Below are positions 54,818-63,380 of a stretch of 64,000 nucleotides of DNA, one piece after another (the stretch's first letter is position 1; the number at the start of each line of letters is the position of its first letter). Location of the stretch: assembly GCF_016820575.1 (NCBI RefSeq), contig NZ_JAEMQH010000001.1:186001-250000 (forward strand), written 5' to 3'. The position numbers were made by a program, and so were the translations under genes. This stretch comes from Marinobacter sediminum. Lineage in GTDB: Bacteria; Pseudomonadota; Gammaproteobacteria; Pseudomonadales; Oleiphilaceae. The notes beneath the pieces were generated by a model. It did not search any database. It worked only from the letters and a program-made list of their open reading frames with translations, and was not told where the DNA came from.

Positions 54818-55699
54818 TTGAAAACATCGCAAATCAAGGTGTTCCTGGCCGTAGTCCGCAACGGCACCATTGCCTCGGCCGCCCGGGAACTGAACCGGAG
54901 CCGCACCACGGTGAGCACCATGCTGGCCGCACTGGAAGATGACCTGGGTGTCGAGCTGTTCGAGCGCAGCGGTAACCAGCTCCACCTAACGCCTATTGGC
55001 AGCGCCATCGTCACCGACTGCCGGCGTTTTGATCAGGTGGCCGGACAGATCCGCGCCCGCTGCCAGCATCATCTCAGCGGCGCCGAATCCGTTCTAAGAA
55101 TTGCCCGGGACGACGCCCTGCCCGAGGCAGCTTGGCGGGATATTCTGCGGCAATTGAAAACCCGCTTCCCCCAGACCAGCCTGTCGGTTTACCTGGCGCC
55201 GCCCCGCGAGCTGCCCACCCTGGTTCGCAACCAGTCCGTGGATGTCGCCTATGGCCTGATGCCGGAACTCCAGAGCGAAGGCTACCAATGGTTCCGGGAA
55301 CTGGCCGATGTGCGGATGCTGACCGTTGCAGCACCGAACCACCCCCTGAGCCAGCTCAAACGGGTAACCCAGGACGATCTGGTGAGCCACACGGAGGTAA
55401 CCCTGGCCTACATGAACAATGCCCGGGTGGAAGCGGAATCGCCGGAAACCGCCAACTTCCTGGCGTTCACCCAGTATGAACTGATTCGCGATGCGGTCAT
55501 CGAAGGAGCCGGCTGGGCTGACTTGCCCCTGCCGCTGATTGCTGAAGCTCTGCGGCAACAGCAGCTAACCGTTATCCGCCATCGCAGCGCCCAGTGGTGG
55601 AAAGTGTTCAGCGCCCTGGAATCCGAGCAGACCCAGGGCGGCGCTGTGGTTGGTTGGCTGGCAGCGGCACTGGAGGCGTACCTGGAGGAAGAGCACTAG
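54818..55699 (+). CDS. LysR-family transcriptional regulator
   Basis: 293 residues from TTG 54818, with AAGGAG 8 bases upstream. Winged helix with KVFLAVVRNGTIASAARELN, then RTTVSTMLAALEDDLGVELFE (recognition); effector domain about 90-285 with VAYGLMPELQSEGYQW. Divergent from the cation diffusion facilitator gene, presumably its target. TTG starts reduce translation, consistent with a low-level regulator. Ligand unknown. Confidence 0.88.
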   Translation: MKTSQIKVFLAVVRNGTIASAARELNRSRTTVSTMLAALEDDLGVELFERSGNQLHLTPIGSAIVTDCRRFDQVAGQIRARCQHHLSGAESVLRIARDDALPEAAWRDILRQLKTRFPQTSLSVYLAPPRELPTLVRNQSVDVAYGLMPELQSEGYQWFRELADVRMLTVAAPNHPLSQLKRVTQDDLVSHTEVTLAYMNNARVEAESPETANFLAFTQYELIRDAVIEGAGWADLPLPLIAEALRQQQLTVIRHRSAQWWKVFSALESEQTQGGAVVGWLAAALEAYLEEEH

Positions 55700-55716
55700 G
55701 CGGCATTGAGCAGTAA

Positions 55717-56193
55717 CTACAAACAGCAGGCTTTGTATTTCTTGCCACTGCCACAGGGACAACGGTCGTTGCGCCCGGGTTTTAGCTGACCCTCACTGGT
55801 ATCGCCGGTGAGGTACAGCCACCGCCCCTGTTCCCGGACAAACTCAGACCGCTCTTCCAGGTAACCCCAGCCGTCACCGAGCCGGTGCACGGCCCTGAAG
55901 TGGACCTGGCCCGTATCCCCTGCCTCGGAACTGTCGAGAATGGATAGCGAGACCCACTCCGGCGACTGCTCCAGACTCAGCTCACCCGGCCGGGTACTGG
56001 GGTGCCAGGTAGCCAGCAGATAGTCGGCCTGCCCGCCCACAAAGGCACAGTACCGTGACCGCATCAGCGCCTCCGGCGTGGCGGCGGCCTCACCCCGGTG
56101 CAGCGGCTGGCAACACCTTGAATATTCCAGGCTGGAGCCACAGGGGCATTGGGCTGTATCTTTTCCGAGGTCTTTGGAGAGAGAGTCTGTCAT
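55717..56193 (-). CDS. ychJ: YchJ family protein with SEC-C zinc motifs
   Basis: 158 residues. An N-terminal SEC-C motif CPCGSSLEYSRCCQP (about residues 16-30) and a C-terminal one CPCGSGKKYKACC (about 145-157) flank an NTF2-like central domain with ALMRSRYCAFV and YLLATWHPSTRP. UPF0225/YchJ proteins are conserved in proteobacteria with no settled function. Two SEC-C motifs are the family standard. Single gene, convergent with lysR. Confidence 0.92.
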   Translation of the reverse strand: MTDSLSKDLGKDTAQCPCGSSLEYSRCCQPLHRGEAAATPEALMRSRYCAFVGGQADYLLATWHPSTRPGELSLEQSPEWVSLSILDSSEAGDTGQVHFRAVHRLGDGWGYLEERSEFVREQGRWLYLTGDTSEGQLKPGRNDRCPCGSGKKYKACCL

Positions 56194-56298
56194 CGGGCGT
56201 GATCCATTCTTACACCATGGTCTGATAGCTACCGGCAGTCTATCAGTTTCAACCGCTAGCCCGCTGTGTTATCAAAGCAAACCGCCCATAACCCGGTG

Positions 56299-57036
56299 AT
56301 GATCTTGGATGAACTAAGCCTGTTACAGGTGCTTCTCGCAAATGCCGCTCTTCTGGCCGGTGCCTGCCTACAGGGCGTAGCCGGTTACGGCATTGGTACC
56401 CTGGCGGCACCGCTGCTGTTTTTGATCAGCCCCATACTGTTGCCAGCGCCACTGATCCTGAATGCGTCAGTGCTGACGGTGTTGATGCTGGTCCGTAACC
56501 GGGGTGCCCTGGCGATCCGGGAAGTGCGATTTGCGATCTGGGGCGGAGCCATTGGGACGATCCTGGCGGCGCTAATCCTCCTGGTGCTGTCACCGGAAGG
56601 CTTTGAACTGATTTTCGGCATCCTGATCCTGACCGGCGTGGCCCTGAGTGTTGGCGGCCTGCGCCCGGCCCTGAATGCCCGCAACAGTGTCATTGCCGGG
56701 GCTGCCTCTACTTTCATGGGCACCATCACCGCCGTGGGCGGCCCGCCCATAGCGATGATCTACCAGAATCAGAAAGGCCCGCTGGTGCGGGCCAACATGT
56801 CAGCGTTTTTCCTGACCGCAAGTTTCTTCAGCCTGGCGGCCCTGCTGTACTCCGGGTACCTGGGGCTACGAGAGCTGCGCCTGTTCGGGCTCACCTTTCC
56901 GGGCATGCTCATCGGTTTCTGGCTATCCGGCCACCTGGTACACCGGATGCCAGCCAACGGACTCCGGCCGGTGATCCTGACCATCGCAGCAGTGGCCGGC
57001 ATTGCAGCCCTGGTGCGGGGCCTGATGTCGCTTTGA
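56299..57036 (+). CDS. TauE/SafE family sulfite exporter-like permease
   Basis: 245 residues from ATG 56299; a GTG at 56266 lacks advantage. About eight helices with the repeated TauE/SafE GAFLQGVAGYGIGTLAAPLLFLI-type motif at the N-terminus (quoted from about residues 16-38: ACLQGVAGYGIGTLAAPLL) and GAASTFMGTITAVGGPPIAM in the second half. These permeases export sulfite or organosulfonates, or transport other anions. No sulfur gene adjoins it, so specificity is unknown. Ends 3 bases before the convergent membrane protein gene. Confidence 0.88.
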   Translation: MILDELSLLQVLLANAALLAGACLQGVAGYGIGTLAAPLLFLISPILLPAPLILNASVLTVLMLVRNRGALAIREVRFAIWGGAIGTILAALILLVLSPEGFELIFGILILTGVALSVGGLRPALNARNSVIAGAASTFMGTITAVGGPPIAMIYQNQKGPLVRANMSAFFLTASFFSLAALLYSGYLGLRELRLFGLTFPGMLIGFWLSGHLVHRMPANGLRPVILTIAAVAGIAALVRGLMSL

Positions 57037-57039
57037 CTG

Positions 57040-57717
57040 TCAATCTACCCAGAACCGCACCCGGAACCCGCTCTTGCGCCAGAGCAAGGCCAGCCATAGG
57101 GCATGAACATTGATAAGCAGGGCTAAGACCCATTCAAAGGCATCGTCAGTTCGGCGGTAGAGTTCGGGCGCGAGCGCATTCAACAGCACCGAGAGAATAC
57201 CCACCGCTAGCGTGAGCTGACACAGCCCGAGCAGGCCCCGAGCCGGGCGACTCCAGTTCGGATGCAGCCGAAGTGCGCAACTGATCAGGAGTTCACACAG
57301 GAAGGTGAGGGAAAGGTAGAGAACAACACCAATACGACGCATCAGGTTAAAGCCATCCCCTTCGTGACCAAGGGCCACGGTGTAGGCACCCAGGGCCAGG
57401 CCCGCAACCAGCCCGAGCCAGGGCACCCAGGCGACAGACGTTGAGCGCAGCCCCAATTGCGCCAGCCACACCCGGTTACACCACCAGAACAGCACACCAA
57501 TGATGGCCGCCGGCAGCATCGTGCCCTTGAAAATGAAATAGGCAGTGCCGTAGCGCCCGGTTCGACTGATGCTGGTGCAGCTGTCCCAGTATGGGATACA
57601 AAACGATACGTAACCCTCGATAACCGAGACAAAAAAGGTGAGATGAATGGTCAGCAGCGGCACCAGTGCCGCGCCGAGTGCCAGCCACCAAAGTCTTACG
57701 CTGTTGGGATTATACAT
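57040..57717 (-). CDS. Multi-pass membrane protein, possibly Frag1/DRAM-like
   Basis: 225 residues with about six helices. The loop CTSISRTGRYGTAYFIFKGTMLPAA (quoted: residues about 47-70) resembles the loop of the Frag1/DRAM/Sfk1 family, which includes membrane and lysosomal proteins of unclear bacterial role. I am not certain of this assignment. Two Cys pairs (PYWDSC and LCELLISC) are visible. Alone between a TauE-like gene and an HD-GYP gene, divergent from the latter across 167 bases. Confidence 0.6.
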   Translation of the reverse strand: MYNPNSVRLWWLALGAALVPLLTIHLTFFVSVIEGYVSFCIPYWDSCTSISRTGRYGTAYFIFKGTMLPAAIIGVLFWWCNRVWLAQLGLRSTSVAWVPWLGLVAGLALGAYTVALGHEGDGFNLMRRIGVVLYLSLTFLCELLISCALRLHPNWSRPARGLLGLCQLTLAVGILSVLLNALAPELYRRTDDAFEWVLALLINVHALWLALLWRKSGFRVRFWVD

Positions 57718-57884
57718 CGTTGATAATCCAGTCTACTCTGTGTAAACGAGACGGTTTGCCAAAGAAGGAACGGGCAGCTTTTTGAATCAACACCATTTGA
57801 CCAGATTTTGCAATCCTGCCTATCCGTACATAGGCATTTGGCCTCAAACTAGGGCTATAAAGTAAGGATGACTGGATATTTGCC

Positions 57885-59249
57885 ATGGGCAAAACTCACC
57901 AAGAAATAGTCGAAACCCGCGTCCACGTCTCTGAACTGGCGCTGGGTATGCACGTTGTGCGTTTGGACAGGGCCTGGGAGGAAACGGACTTTCTCCTCCA
58001 GGGCTTCGTAATCAAAGATCCCCGGGAGATTCACTCCCTGCAGGCACAGTGTGAGTTCGTTTTTATCGAAGGCAAGCTGGAAAAAGCCTCACAACACGCG
58101 CCGCACCCGACCCGATCCGGAACCCGACCAAAATCGTCCTCGGGCTTTCTTGGCATGTTCAAACGCTCACCCCAAAAGCCGGTCGAGAAGGAAGAAACGG
58201 TCAAGAAAGTCGCCCCTCGCAGGCGTGTCAACTACATCAACAAAGTCGATGTAGGCACTGAGATGCCTTTTGCTGCCGTCAAATTCGAAGATGCCCAGAA
58301 AACCGCAAAATCCATCATGTCGGGCCTCCGAGTGGGCCGGGCACTGGACCTGAATAATGCCCGAGCGGTAGTGAACAGCTGCGTTGAAAGCGTCCTGCGG
58401 AATGAAAACGCCCTGATGCTGCTCACCAAGATTAAACACCAGGACGAATACACCGCCGAACACTGCATCAACGTTTCGATTCTGTCGGCCGCTTTCGGCA
58501 AACACCTGGGGCTGCTGGAAGGCGAGATTCGCACCCTGGCACTGTGCGGCCTGCTGCACGACGTCGGCAAGACCCGGATCCCGGATGCTGTCCTGAACAA
58601 ACCCGGTGCGCTGACGCCAGCGGAATTCGACATGATGCGGGGCCATACTACCCATGGCCGCACCATTCTGATGGGCACCAGCAGCTCCTTGGCTACCGCA
58701 GTAGACGTTGCCTTCGCTCATCACGAGCGGATGGATGGCCAGGGCTACCCGCGAGGACTTGAGGCCCACCAAATCCCCTACTTTGCCAAGATTGTGGGCC
58801 TCGTCGACACCTACGACGCCATCACCAGCAATCGGGTTTATGACAAAGGCCGCGCCTCCATGCAGGCTCTCGATATCATTCATAAACACCGGGGCACCCA
58901 GTTCGACAAGGAACTGGCAGAAGCGTTTATCCAGATGATCGGCATCTATCCGCCGGGGTCGATCGTGGAAATGCTAAACGGCGAGGTCGGGATCGTGGTT
59001 GAGAGTCATCCGAAGCATAAGCTCAAGCCCAAGGTACTGATAGTGCGCGATGCCGATCACTTGGAGATAACGCCCCACCGGAGCCTGGACTTGATGACGG
59101 CGCCGAAGGATAACGCCGGTGATACATACCAGATTGCCAAAGAAGTGCCGGACGGCACCTACGGCATTGTGCTGCAGGACTTTGTCGATCAGGGGCTGAT
59201 CATGTCAGCCCCTATTCCGGAGACCTCAGACGAGCCCTGGAACGGCTAG
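57885..59249 (+). CDS. HD-GYP c-di-GMP phosphodiesterase with DUF3391 N-terminus
   Basis: 454 residues. The N-terminal DUF3391 domain (about 1-80, opening VSELALGMHVVRLDRAWEE) precedes a basic linker and the HD-GYP domain (about 165-390) with the HD pair in LCGLLHDVGKTRIPD and the signature HHERMDGQGYPRGL. The enzyme degrades c-di-GMP in the cytoplasm, opposing the two cyclases above. The GYP triplet is intact, so it is likely active. Short C-terminal tail after 400. Convergent with the thioesterase gene, stops overlapping by 4 bases. Confidence 0.93.
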   Translation: MGKTHQEIVETRVHVSELALGMHVVRLDRAWEETDFLLQGFVIKDPREIHSLQAQCEFVFIEGKLEKASQHAPHPTRSGTRPKSSSGFLGMFKRSPQKPVEKEETVKKVAPRRRVNYINKVDVGTEMPFAAVKFEDAQKTAKSIMSGLRVGRALDLNNARAVVNSCVESVLRNENALMLLTKIKHQDEYTAEHCINVSILSAAFGKHLGLLEGEIRTLALCGLLHDVGKTRIPDAVLNKPGALTPAEFDMMRGHTTHGRTILMGTSSSLATAVDVAFAHHERMDGQGYPRGLEAHQIPYFAKIVGLVDTYDAITSNRVYDKGRASMQALDIIHKHRGTQFDKELAEAFIQMIGIYPPGSIVEMLNGEVGIVVESHPKHKLKPKVLIVRDADHLEITPHRSLDLMTAPKDNAGDTYQIAKEVPDGTYGIVLQDFVDQGLIMSAPIPETSDEPWNG

Positions 59250-59677
59250 CGGCCCGGTAATTTGGTGACCGCCATGGTCAGCCTGGAAATGCAGGTGGGC
59301 TTGCCTTCCTCATTCTCCAGGCGGATTTCCCAAACCTGAGTGGTACTGCCGATGTGCAGCGCGGTTGCAGTGCCGTATACCCAGCCCTTGCTGACCGGGC
59401 GCAGGTGGTTGGCGTTAATATCAAGGCCCACTGCCACTGTGTCCGGATTCTTCAGGCAGCAATTGGCGGCCATGCTGCCGAGGGTTTCCGCCAGCAACAC
59501 CGAGGCCCCGCCGTGGAGAATGCCAAATGGCTGGACAGTGCGCTCGTCCACCGGCATACGGCCTTTGACGTAGTCGTCGCCAACCTCCAAATACTCGATC
59601 CCCATGTGACCGACTGCGGTGTTTTTACTGGATTCCATGAACGATTCAAGATTCGGGGTGCGGGTCCAGATAGCCAT
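59246..59677 (-). CDS. Hotdog-fold thioesterase (PaaI/YbdB/MenI type)
   Basis: 143 residues from ATG 59677. The N-terminus holds HMGIEYLEVGDDYVKGRMPVD, and the active-site region reads GILHGGASVLLAETLGSMAA, with the Glu in LAETLG the catalytic base of this group. It releases CoA from aryl or acyl thioesters such as those in menaquinone or enterobactin pathways. No pathway genes nearby; specificity open. Overlaps the HD-GYP stop by 4 bases in convergent orientation. Confidence 0.92.
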   Translation of the reverse strand: MAIWTRTPNLESFMESSKNTAVGHMGIEYLEVGDDYVKGRMPVDERTVQPFGILHGGASVLLAETLGSMAANCCLKNPDTVAVGLDINANHLRPVSKGWVYGTATALHIGSTTQVWEIRLENEEGKPTCISRLTMAVTKLPGR

Positions 59678-59773
59678 TCGACGACTGCCTCCTGTAACAG
59701 GGATTGTGTTTGTAGGAGCCCCAGTCTAGCCAGATAGGATGCGAACGACTATCGGAATCTGCTCCTCCGGCGC

Positions 59774-61156
59774 TCACTCGACCCGAACCAGCTCCTGCTT
59801 CGCCCACCCCAACCGACCGGTCTCGGCAATCTGCCGGCGCATGCCCGGCACCGGCCGGATCATGAACAGGTCACCATTGCGCCCGACCAGGGCTTTCGAG
59901 ACACCAACGCCTTTGGCAAGTTGGGCATGGGCATCCATGTGCTCCCCTTCTCCATGCACCGGAATGGCGATCTTCGGCCGCACCCACTGATACATGGCCT
60001 GAAGCTCTTCCCGGGCCGGGTGGCCGGAGGCGTGAATCGGCACGGCCGATTGCTCGGCGGTAATCACGGTAACGCCCATGGCCCGAAGCCGGTCGATCAA
60101 AGCCTCGATGGCCTCTTCGTTTCCGGGAATGGCGCGGGCGCTGAAGATCACGGTATCACCGGCTTCCAACTCGAAATCCGGGTGACTGCCCATCGCCAGG
60201 CGACGCAAAGCAGTGCGCGGCTCACCCTGGCTACCGGTGGCCACGGCCAGAACCTCAGCCTTCGGCAGGTAGCCAAGGTGCGATGGGTTAATCAGCTTGT
60301 CAGCCTGATCCCAGATACCTGCGGCCCGCGCGGCCCCACTCATGTTGATCAGCGAGCGCCCGAGCAGACCCATGTAACGCCCGGTTTCCCGGGCTATCAG
60401 GCCAAGGGTGTGCAGCCGGGCAATGTTGCTGCCAAAGCAGGTCACCACCACTCGCCCCGGAGCGGCTCGGACCGCGTCCAGCAGCCCCTGGTGCAGCGCC
60501 GCCTCGGAAACGGAGTGCCCGGCCACCGTGGCATTGGTGGAATCGCAGACCATGGCATCCACGCCCTCGCTCGCCAGATCGGTAAACGTCTCGCGGGAGT
60601 AGCCATGGCCCACCAGGGGATGGTCGTCCAGTTTCCAGTCGCCGCTGTGGAAGATGTTGCCGATGCCGGTACGAATCATCAGGGCATTGGGGTCTGGAAT
60701 GGAGTGCGTCAGGGCCAGCCACTGAACGTTGAACGGGCCTATCTGCCGGCGCTCGCCGGTCTCCACCACAACGATCGGAACGCGGTGGGCCAGGTCAAAT
60801 TCCGCCAGCTTGCGCCGCAGGATCTCGGCAGTGAACCGACTGGTGTAGATTGGGCACTGCAACAAAGGCCACAGATAGGGTACGGCGCCAACATGATCTT
60901 CATGGGCGTGGGTGATGATCAGTCCCGCCAGCTGCTCCCGGCGGTCAGCAATAAAAGCCGGGTCGGCCATCTGAACCGGAGGCTCGCCACGGTGGTGCAC
61001 CGTGCCATCCGCCGACACCCGGCCAGGCTTGGGGAAGGTCACACCACAGTCCACCATCAGCCATTGGCCATCGTGACCGTAAAGATTGAGATTCATGCCG
61101 ATCTCGCCAGTTCCGCCGAGCGGCAGGAACCAGAGGTCATTATGGTCCGGAGTCAT
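59774..61156 (-). CDS. RNase J-like metallo-beta-lactamase/beta-CASP hydrolase
   Basis: 460 residues. The metallo-beta-lactamase core starts with LPLGGTGEIGMNLNLYG and carries the metal motif THAHEDHVGAVPYL near residue 82; a beta-CASP insertion follows and SGHPAREELQAMYQWV plus IPVHGEGEHMDAH near 385-410 complete the RNase J-like fold. RNase J enzymes cut and trim RNA in the cytoplasm. They are not universal in gammaproteobacteria, which use RNase E. The family assignment could also be a metal-dependent hydrolase of another substrate. Single gene. Confidence 0.88.
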   Translation of the reverse strand: MTPDHNDLWFLPLGGTGEIGMNLNLYGHDGQWLMVDCGVTFPKPGRVSADGTVHHRGEPPVQMADPAFIADRREQLAGLIITHAHEDHVGAVPYLWPLLQCPIYTSRFTAEILRRKLAEFDLAHRVPIVVVETGERRQIGPFNVQWLALTHSIPDPNALMIRTGIGNIFHSGDWKLDDHPLVGHGYSRETFTDLASEGVDAMVCDSTNATVAGHSVSEAALHQGLLDAVRAAPGRVVVTCFGSNIARLHTLGLIARETGRYMGLLGRSLINMSGAARAAGIWDQADKLINPSHLGYLPKAEVLAVATGSQGEPRTALRRLAMGSHPDFELEAGDTVIFSARAIPGNEEAIEALIDRLRAMGVTVITAEQSAVPIHASGHPAREELQAMYQWVRPKIAIPVHGEGEHMDAHAQLAKGVGVSKALVGRNGDLFMIRPVPGMRRQIAETGRLGWAKQELVRVE

Positions 61157-61411
61157 TGAGCGAATTTATCCAAGTAAGTAGCGCGAGCATCGCAAGTAGG
61201 AGCGGTTTCAAAACGCCCATTCTGCCCCCCTCCTTAAACACTCGATATGTCGAATCTGCAGTCTACCGCAATGTACTGAGAATAGCCCCGGGCAGATCTG
61301 TCCTGTTCTAATCCACGTAACCCCGGTTGAAAATGTTTCTTTAGGCTCCAACTCGATACCAGGCGCAGTTGAGATTTGCCATTCATTCGTCGATAAAAGG
61401 ACGGACACACT
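61157..61411. other. Divergent non-coding gap between the RNase J-like and DJ-1 genes
   Basis: 255 bases with the promoters of both genes. A TCGA-TATG-TCGA partial repeat lies near 61242. No other structure recognised. Confidence 0.4.
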
Positions 61412-62095
61412 ATGAAGATTTTGATGGTTCTGACTTCCCACGACCAGATGGGCGATACCGGTCATAAAACGGGCTTCTGGCTCGAAGAGTTTACCGCGCC
61501 CTACTATGTTTTCCGGGACGCCGGTGCCGACATCACCCTTGCGTCTCCGAAAGGTGGTCAGCCACCGGTTGATCCCAACAGCGAGGGCGAAGACGCACTG
61601 ACCGAAACCACTCGTCGATTCCAGGCCGACGCTCATGCCAAGGAATCACTGGCCAGCACCAAGAAGCTGGCGGACGTGGACATGAATGACTTTGACGCCG
61701 TGTTCTATCCCGGTGGCCATGGCCCGCTGTGGGATCTGGTCAACGACCAGAAATCCATTGAGGTGATCAAGACCGCCTACGAACAGGATAAGGTAATTGG
61801 CGCGGTGTGCCATGCCCCGGCCGTGTTCCGGAATGTGGAAGTGAAGCCGGGTCAGAACATTGTTGGCGGCCGCAACGTGACTGGCTTCAGCAACAGCGAG
61901 GAAGAGGTGGTTGGTCTGACCAACGTTGTGCCGTTCCTGCTGGAAGACATGCTGAAGGAAAAAACAGGCACCTACACCTGCGGTGACGACTTCACGCCAC
62001 ACATCGTAGTAGACGGCAAGCTGATCACCGGTCAGAACCCGCCCTCCTCGGAAGGCACCGCCAAGGCGGTGATCCAGGCCCTGCAGGAAGGCTAA
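61412..62095 (+). CDS. DJ-1/PfpI-type glyoxalase or chaperone (Hsp31-like, class I glutamine amidotransferase fold)
   Basis: 227 residues. Nucleophile elbow GAVCHAPAVFRNV holds the conserved Cys (near residue 133); AVFYPGGHGPLWDL and LFTQ-type features mark the Hsp31/DJ-1 family. Some relatives turn methylglyoxal into lactate without cofactor, others are chaperones. GGACGG before the ATG. Single gene, divergent from the RNase J-like gene. The exact activity cannot be decided. Confidence 0.88.
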   Translation: MKILMVLTSHDQMGDTGHKTGFWLEEFTAPYYVFRDAGADITLASPKGGQPPVDPNSEGEDALTETTRRFQADAHAKESLASTKKLADVDMNDFDAVFYPGGHGPLWDLVNDQKSIEVIKTAYEQDKVIGAVCHAPAVFRNVEVKPGQNIVGGRNVTGFSNSEEEVVGLTNVVPFLLEDMLKEKTGTYTCGDDFTPHIVVDGKLITGQNPPSSEGTAKAVIQALQEG

Positions 62096-62557
62096 TCAGC
62101 CCTCTTGTACTTGCTCCCCGGCGTGGCTAATCAGCACGCCGGGCGCTCCCGCCTCCAGCAACTCCCTGACCGCCCCCGGCACTGACACTTTGGCCATTTT
62201 CGAAGGCTGAATCATCACATAGGTGATGTCGGCATCCGCAATCAGTTGCTCCTCACCAAACCGATAGAACTCCAGATGCAGGGTGAACGAAGTATTGCCG
62301 ATCCGCCCTGCCCGGATGCGGGCCTCCAGCACGTCGTCAAACTTTGCCGGTGCTTTCCAATTCACCGTCAGGCTGACCACCTGAATATCCAGGTCCTGAT
62401 CCAGCAGGCTCTGGTAATTACCAAACAGCGTGCGGATGTATTCGTTGACAGCGATGTCGACAAAATCCGCGTAACGGGCGTTGAAAACCACGCCTTGGGC
62501 GTCGCACTCGCCGTAGCGCACGCGGAATCGGAAACGGAATGGCAGTTGATCTGGCAT
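62096..62557 (-). CDS. YbgC-type acyl-CoA thioesterase
   Basis: 153 residues from ATG 62557 with GAGGAGTCC upstream. FRVRYGECDAQGVVFNARYADFVDIA near residue 10 has the D-x-G(A/Q)-x-V(N/F) active-site pattern of the 4HBT/YbgC class. It hydrolyses short acyl-CoAs or ACP thioesters; YbgC associates with the Tol-Pal system in E. coli, and a MotA/TolQ-like gene follows here, but on the opposite strand. Substrate not known. Confidence 0.88.
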   Translation of the reverse strand: MPDQLPFRFRFRVRYGECDAQGVVFNARYADFVDIAVNEYIRTLFGNYQSLLDQDLDIQVVSLTVNWKAPAKFDDVLEARIRAGRIGNTSFTLHLEFYRFGEEQLIADADITYVMIQPSKMAKVSVPGAVRELLEAGAPGVLISHAGEQVQEG

Positions 62558-62651
62558 AGGACTCCTCAATTAATCCCCGGCAATGTCAGCCACAGGATCT
62601 CATAATCTGTGCTAGCTTTTTTAGGAATGTCCCATACGGCTGACCAATTCC

Positions 62652-63380
62652 ATGAGCAATCCCAAACACACCCTTTTCTGGATGACGTTGTTCCTGGCGG
62701 TTGTCCTGATCGTCGGCGTGCTCATCCACAAACCCCTGATGACCGCGTTCATGGCGAATTGGGTCTTCAATCTACTGATCGTGGGCGTGCTGATTGTTGG
62801 TATAGGGCTGACCTACCGACAGGTGTTCGTGCTGTTCCCGGAAATGCGCTGGATCTCCCAGTTCCGCACCGGGCACTCGGGGCTGTCGGTGCTGCAGGAA
62901 CCCCGGTTACTGAAACCCCTGGCCCGGCAACTGGGCGAAGAATCCAAGCGGGACCGGTTCAAACTCTCCACCCTGTCCCTACGCACGGTGCTTGATGGCA
63001 TCCACTCGCGCATGGACGAACAGCGGGAAATCACCCGCTACTTCATCAGCCTGCTGGTGTTTCTGGGCCTGCTGGGCACCTTCTGGGGCTTGCTCGGCAC
63101 CATCAATGCCGTGGGCGAGGTCATCACCAACCTCGATATGGGCCAGGGCGATTTCGGCAAGGTCTTTGCCGATCTTCAGGCCGGCCTGCTAACCCCGCTG
63201 CAGGGCATGGGCACGGCCTTTAGTTCGTCGCTGCTGGGCTTGGGTGGCTCGCTGATTCTGGGCTTCCTGGACATTCAGGCCGGTCATGCCCAGAACCGGT
63301 TTTATGACGGCCTTGAGGAGTGGCTCACCGGTGTCACCAATCTGGTGGACATCGTGGACGAAGACAACGTGCAGTCATGA
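62652..63380 (+). CDS. MotA/TolQ/ExbB-like proton channel subunit
   Basis: 242 residues with three to four membrane helices (about residues 9-27, 36-58, 135-157 and 175-200). The proton-channel core reads LLVFLGLLGTFWGLLGTINAVGEV and LQAGLLTPLQGMGTAFSSSLLGLGGSL, the MotA/TolQ/ExbB signature. It would use the proton gradient to drive its partner, encoded next with an ATGA overlap. The cytoplasmic loop lacks the MotA torque domain length, so a flagellar role is less likely; a TolQ/ExbB-like or ZorA-like device is possible. Confidence 0.85.
   Translation: MSNPKHTLFWMTLFLAVVLIVGVLIHKPLMTAFMANWVFNLLIVGVLIVGIGLTYRQVFVLFPEMRWISQFRTGHSGLSVLQEPRLLKPLARQLGEESKRDRFKLSTLSLRTVLDGIHSRMDEQREITRYFISLLVFLGLLGTFWGLLGTINAVGEVITNLDMGQGDFGKVFADLQAGLLTPLQGMGTAFSSSLLGLGGSLILGFLDIQAGHAQNRFYDGLEEWLTGVTNLVDIVDEDNVQS

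Noticed and set aside
53852..54985. Long N-terminal extension of the cation transporter
   Set aside because: The extra codons lie antisense to the LysR gene; the ribosome site favours 54721.
59921..61159. 412-codon frame antisense to the RNase J-like gene
   Set aside because: Shadow of a clear metallo-beta-lactamase gene with no recognisable features.
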